Shown: piece by piece, positions 62,183 to 64,000 of the stretch
Numbering within the stretch: position 1 is the first letter of the stretch
Layout of the letters: each line of letters opens with the position of its first letter
Assembly (NCBI GenBank): GCA_011037195.1
Contig: JAAEAF010003487.1
Coordinates: 1 to 64,000, forward strand
Reading direction: 5' to 3'
DNA length: 64,000 nt
Source: Triatoma infestans
Taxonomy: Eukaryota; Arthropoda; Insecta; Hemiptera; Reduviidae
Notes under the pieces: generated by a model
Told to the model about the DNA's origin: nothing
Database searches by the model: none
What the model saw: only the letters and a program-made list of their open reading frames with translations
Position numbers and translations under genes: made by a program

Positions 62183-62372
62183 TTATGCCTATTTTTTCAG
62201 GCGGGCTTAACGTCCAGCTACCAAATTAGGTGTCGCCAGACGGGGGCGAAAGCACATACTTTAGTGGTAACATTTTTTGAATGAATATAAATTTTGCGTG
62301 AGTGTCGAACTGAGGCCCTCCCAGTTACTAGTCTAGTCCATGCTCATAACCACTACACCAAACATGAACCTC
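62183..62372 (-). mobile_element. tRNA-derived SINE
   Basis: Minus strand head: box A TGGTGTAGTGGTTATG (complement of 62345-62360) and box B CTCAGTTCGACACTC (complement of 62300-62314). The body ends in GGTAGCTGGACGTTAAGCCC followed by GCCTGAAAAAATAGG. AGTAAAT at 62176-62182 and 62373-62379 is a 7-bp candidate target duplication. The 3' end differs from the 33.6-kb SINE, so it is a separate family. Confidence 0.75.
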
Positions 62373-62379
62373 AGTAAAT

Positions 62380-63085
62380 ATAAGTAGCACATGTTTCGTT
62401 CTTCAATGCGAACATCATTTTACATTTTGTTTCACCTCCGTTTAGGAATCATCAATAAATCATTTTACGATCGATAACAATTTCCAATAGTCTCCATATT
62501 ACAAGAGTAATTATATGAAGTATATAAGTTTAGTAGAGAATCAGTGTGTTTCAGTTTGGAATATAGCATTATGTAATGGGCGTATTATTTATATAAAACA
62601 GATACTTATATATAATAAAAATAGTTTGTAAAGGGAGAATATTATTTGTTAATTACTTGAAAACGTGATTGAAATCCCTCAACAATCTCAATTACTGTGT
62701 ACATCGTATTAACTATATAATGTGTGTACATAAGCTGTACCGGGTAACACGGTACACATCTGAAGAGTTCGTAATAAGCCTCGTAACTGAATTGAATGGT
62801 GAACTAAATATTTCCTTCACGCCCGTACCCTTTCAACTATAACTACACCATATGTAAGTTTGTATGTGCATAAAAGAAAAGAAACACTTTTATTTGTAGA
62901 TAAATTGTTGTTGTTGCTGTTTGTAGACCTTTGCAGCCAAATATAGTTGTAGACTGCGTATGATTCCTGCTTGAGGGCATTCATACGTTTGTTGATGGAT
63001 GTTTCCTCAGCTCCTCCATACACACATACAATCATTCGCATAAAGATAGTCAACAGCTAGGAAGTCAATTTTATATCACGTATGA
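62380..63085. other. No recognised gene
   Basis: AT-rich. The minus frame 62817-63053 has no motif. Confidence 0.5.
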
Positions 63086-63089
63086 TATC

Positions 63090-63400
63090 TTCATCCTACC
63101 TTTTCGTTTATATTCGCTAAAAAAAATTTTTCTCTTCTTGGGACACTAATATTTCCGGTGAAACTCAATTTCGAAAATCTGGCACGATAACAGCAAGTTC
63201 CTGTTGCTGGGAGTAAGAGCAGGAAAGAAGGTACACTAGAGAAAGGTTAAAGTCATTGCTTCCCCTAGATTCCCATAAAAATCAATATTCTACGAAAAAC
63301 TTCCAAATAAATGTGTTAGATCAATATGTGTTGCGGGTATACAAAGTTTAAAGAAAACTGTTGGAGCCTTTTAACGAAAATATCCAAGTGGATACATATA
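63090..63400 (-). repeat. Agt dispersed repeats, two joined parts
   Basis: A left end (AATATTTCCGGTGAAACTCA, ATCTGGCACGATAACAGCAA, TGCTGGGAGTAAGAGCAGGA, 63149-63224) is followed by internal sequence (AAAATCAATATTCTACGAAA, AAGTTTAAAGAAAACTGTTG, GAGCCTTTTAACGAAAA) that belongs upstream in a copy. Confidence 0.7.
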
Positions 63401-64000
63401 TATTGAAACCTTAATGGCTGGGATCCTCTAGGCAGTGCCCACGAGTCATAAATCTAGTTTGAAAACTTACTTACATATATATATATATAAAACTTTTCCT
63501 TCAGCAATAAAAAGAATTGAAAACTTTTTCTAATAAAGATTTCCTAAAAATTTAAGTAACCGCTGTGGATAACTGTTTTTTTAAAAAATAAACATTTTGA
63601 ACGCTCAAGCAGAATTTAATAATTTTAAGCCGTAGAAATCTATTAGGAAATGCTTAACTATTTCTCGCCTATTTTGTTGCAATTTCTGTCAACGGAATAA
63701 CAAGCAAATACAAAAAAAATAATGGTGTTCAGTGGTGCGCAGCAAATGAAAATAGAAAAGAGTGAACAACAAAAAGAGAATAATTATTGGTAAATATTAC
63801 GAAACACCATCAAAAAGAGAACCAAGGTTAGAAAATATTACTAAATGTTTGGATATTTGTCAATAAAGTGTTTGTTTTACTGTTTGTTGCAAGAACAAAT
63901 CCGTATTACTCACATGGAATATTTGTTCATGTCAGTGAACTTACCACGGGGAAAGATGATCATTGATTTGTAGTTAAATCATAAGCTAATTTCTTTAAAG
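63401..64000. other. No recognised gene
   Basis: A TA run lies at about 63474-63489. AT-rich to the right edge, with GAACAAATCCGTATTACTCAC..ATGGAATATTTGTTC near 63893-63930 forming an imperfect inverted repeat. Confidence 0.5.

Noticed and set aside
143..63400. Agt family as an LTR retrotransposon or virus-derived sequence
   Set aside because: No protease, reverse transcriptase, integrase, primer-binding site or long direct terminal repeats in any copy.

Overview
This looks like gene-poor, repeat-saturated nuclear DNA from an animal, most likely an arthropod. The clues are AT-rich sequence, many decayed Jockey/RTE/I-type LINE fragments, Penelope-like elements (PLEs), tRNA-derived SINEs and a ZBED5/SCAND3-type hAT element. 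I cannot name the species. I found no intact host protein-coding gene, rRNA gene, functional tRNA gene, CRISPR array or bacterial-type operon. Nearly all short open frames are chance frames in AT-rich DNA or pieces of dead mobile elements.

The dominant component is an unclassified dispersed non-coding repeat, called here the Agt family after the AGTAAGAG motif at its ends. About 30 full or partial copies lie on both strands from one end of the window to the other. In the + sense a copy runs from AGTAAGAGGAAG..GCGATCGTGTCA, through a CACCGGAAATACATG block, a GT-rich stretch and two related modules (CGGAAGTGCGACTTTACTGAA then TTTCTCGAAAACG), to a GTGTGAGTGTTTCACA end. It serves as the substrate for nested insertions. 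Two copies stand in tandem at 56385-57765.

Layout: 1-3.0 kb, GT minisatellite, two Agt copies, a PLE GIY-YIG remnant and its hammerhead-bearing terminal repeat. 4-6.8 kb, Agt copies, one split by a PLE inverted pair. 8.85-11.5 kb, a decayed Jockey-type LINE on the minus strand. 12.5-22.3 kb, Agt-rich. 22.3-23.3 kb, two LINE 3' ends around a 26-28 bp minisatellite. 26-33.9 kb, LINE and SINE fragments and a PLE inverted pair. 34.2-35.3 kb, a long Agt copy. 36.8-39.8 kb, a second large LINE (endonuclease end, reverse transcriptase, C-terminal zinc motif). 41.5-43.1 kb, an Agt copy split by a PLE with a recognisable GIY-YIG domain between inverted terminal repeats. 46.0-47.4 kb, a hAT element with perfect 8-bp target duplications. 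47.75-48.67 kb, a long foldback repeat. 49.9-57.8 kb, long Agt copies, a PLE hairpin and a compact SINE. 58-64 kb, tRNA-like sequence, a duplicated unclassified repeat, another SINE and Agt fragments.

The most interesting signal is a set of about a dozen hammerhead-ribozyme-like motifs in PLE terminal repeats. Several sequence subfamilies share a CTGANGA core half, a stem II hairpin whose arms differ between copies yet remain paired, a GAA core half, and a tiny self-complementary stem III (ACCGGT or ACGT) before the expected cleavage base. That layout matches published small hammerhead variants with diminished stem III that act as dimers. Five of these terminal repeats occur as inverted pairs.
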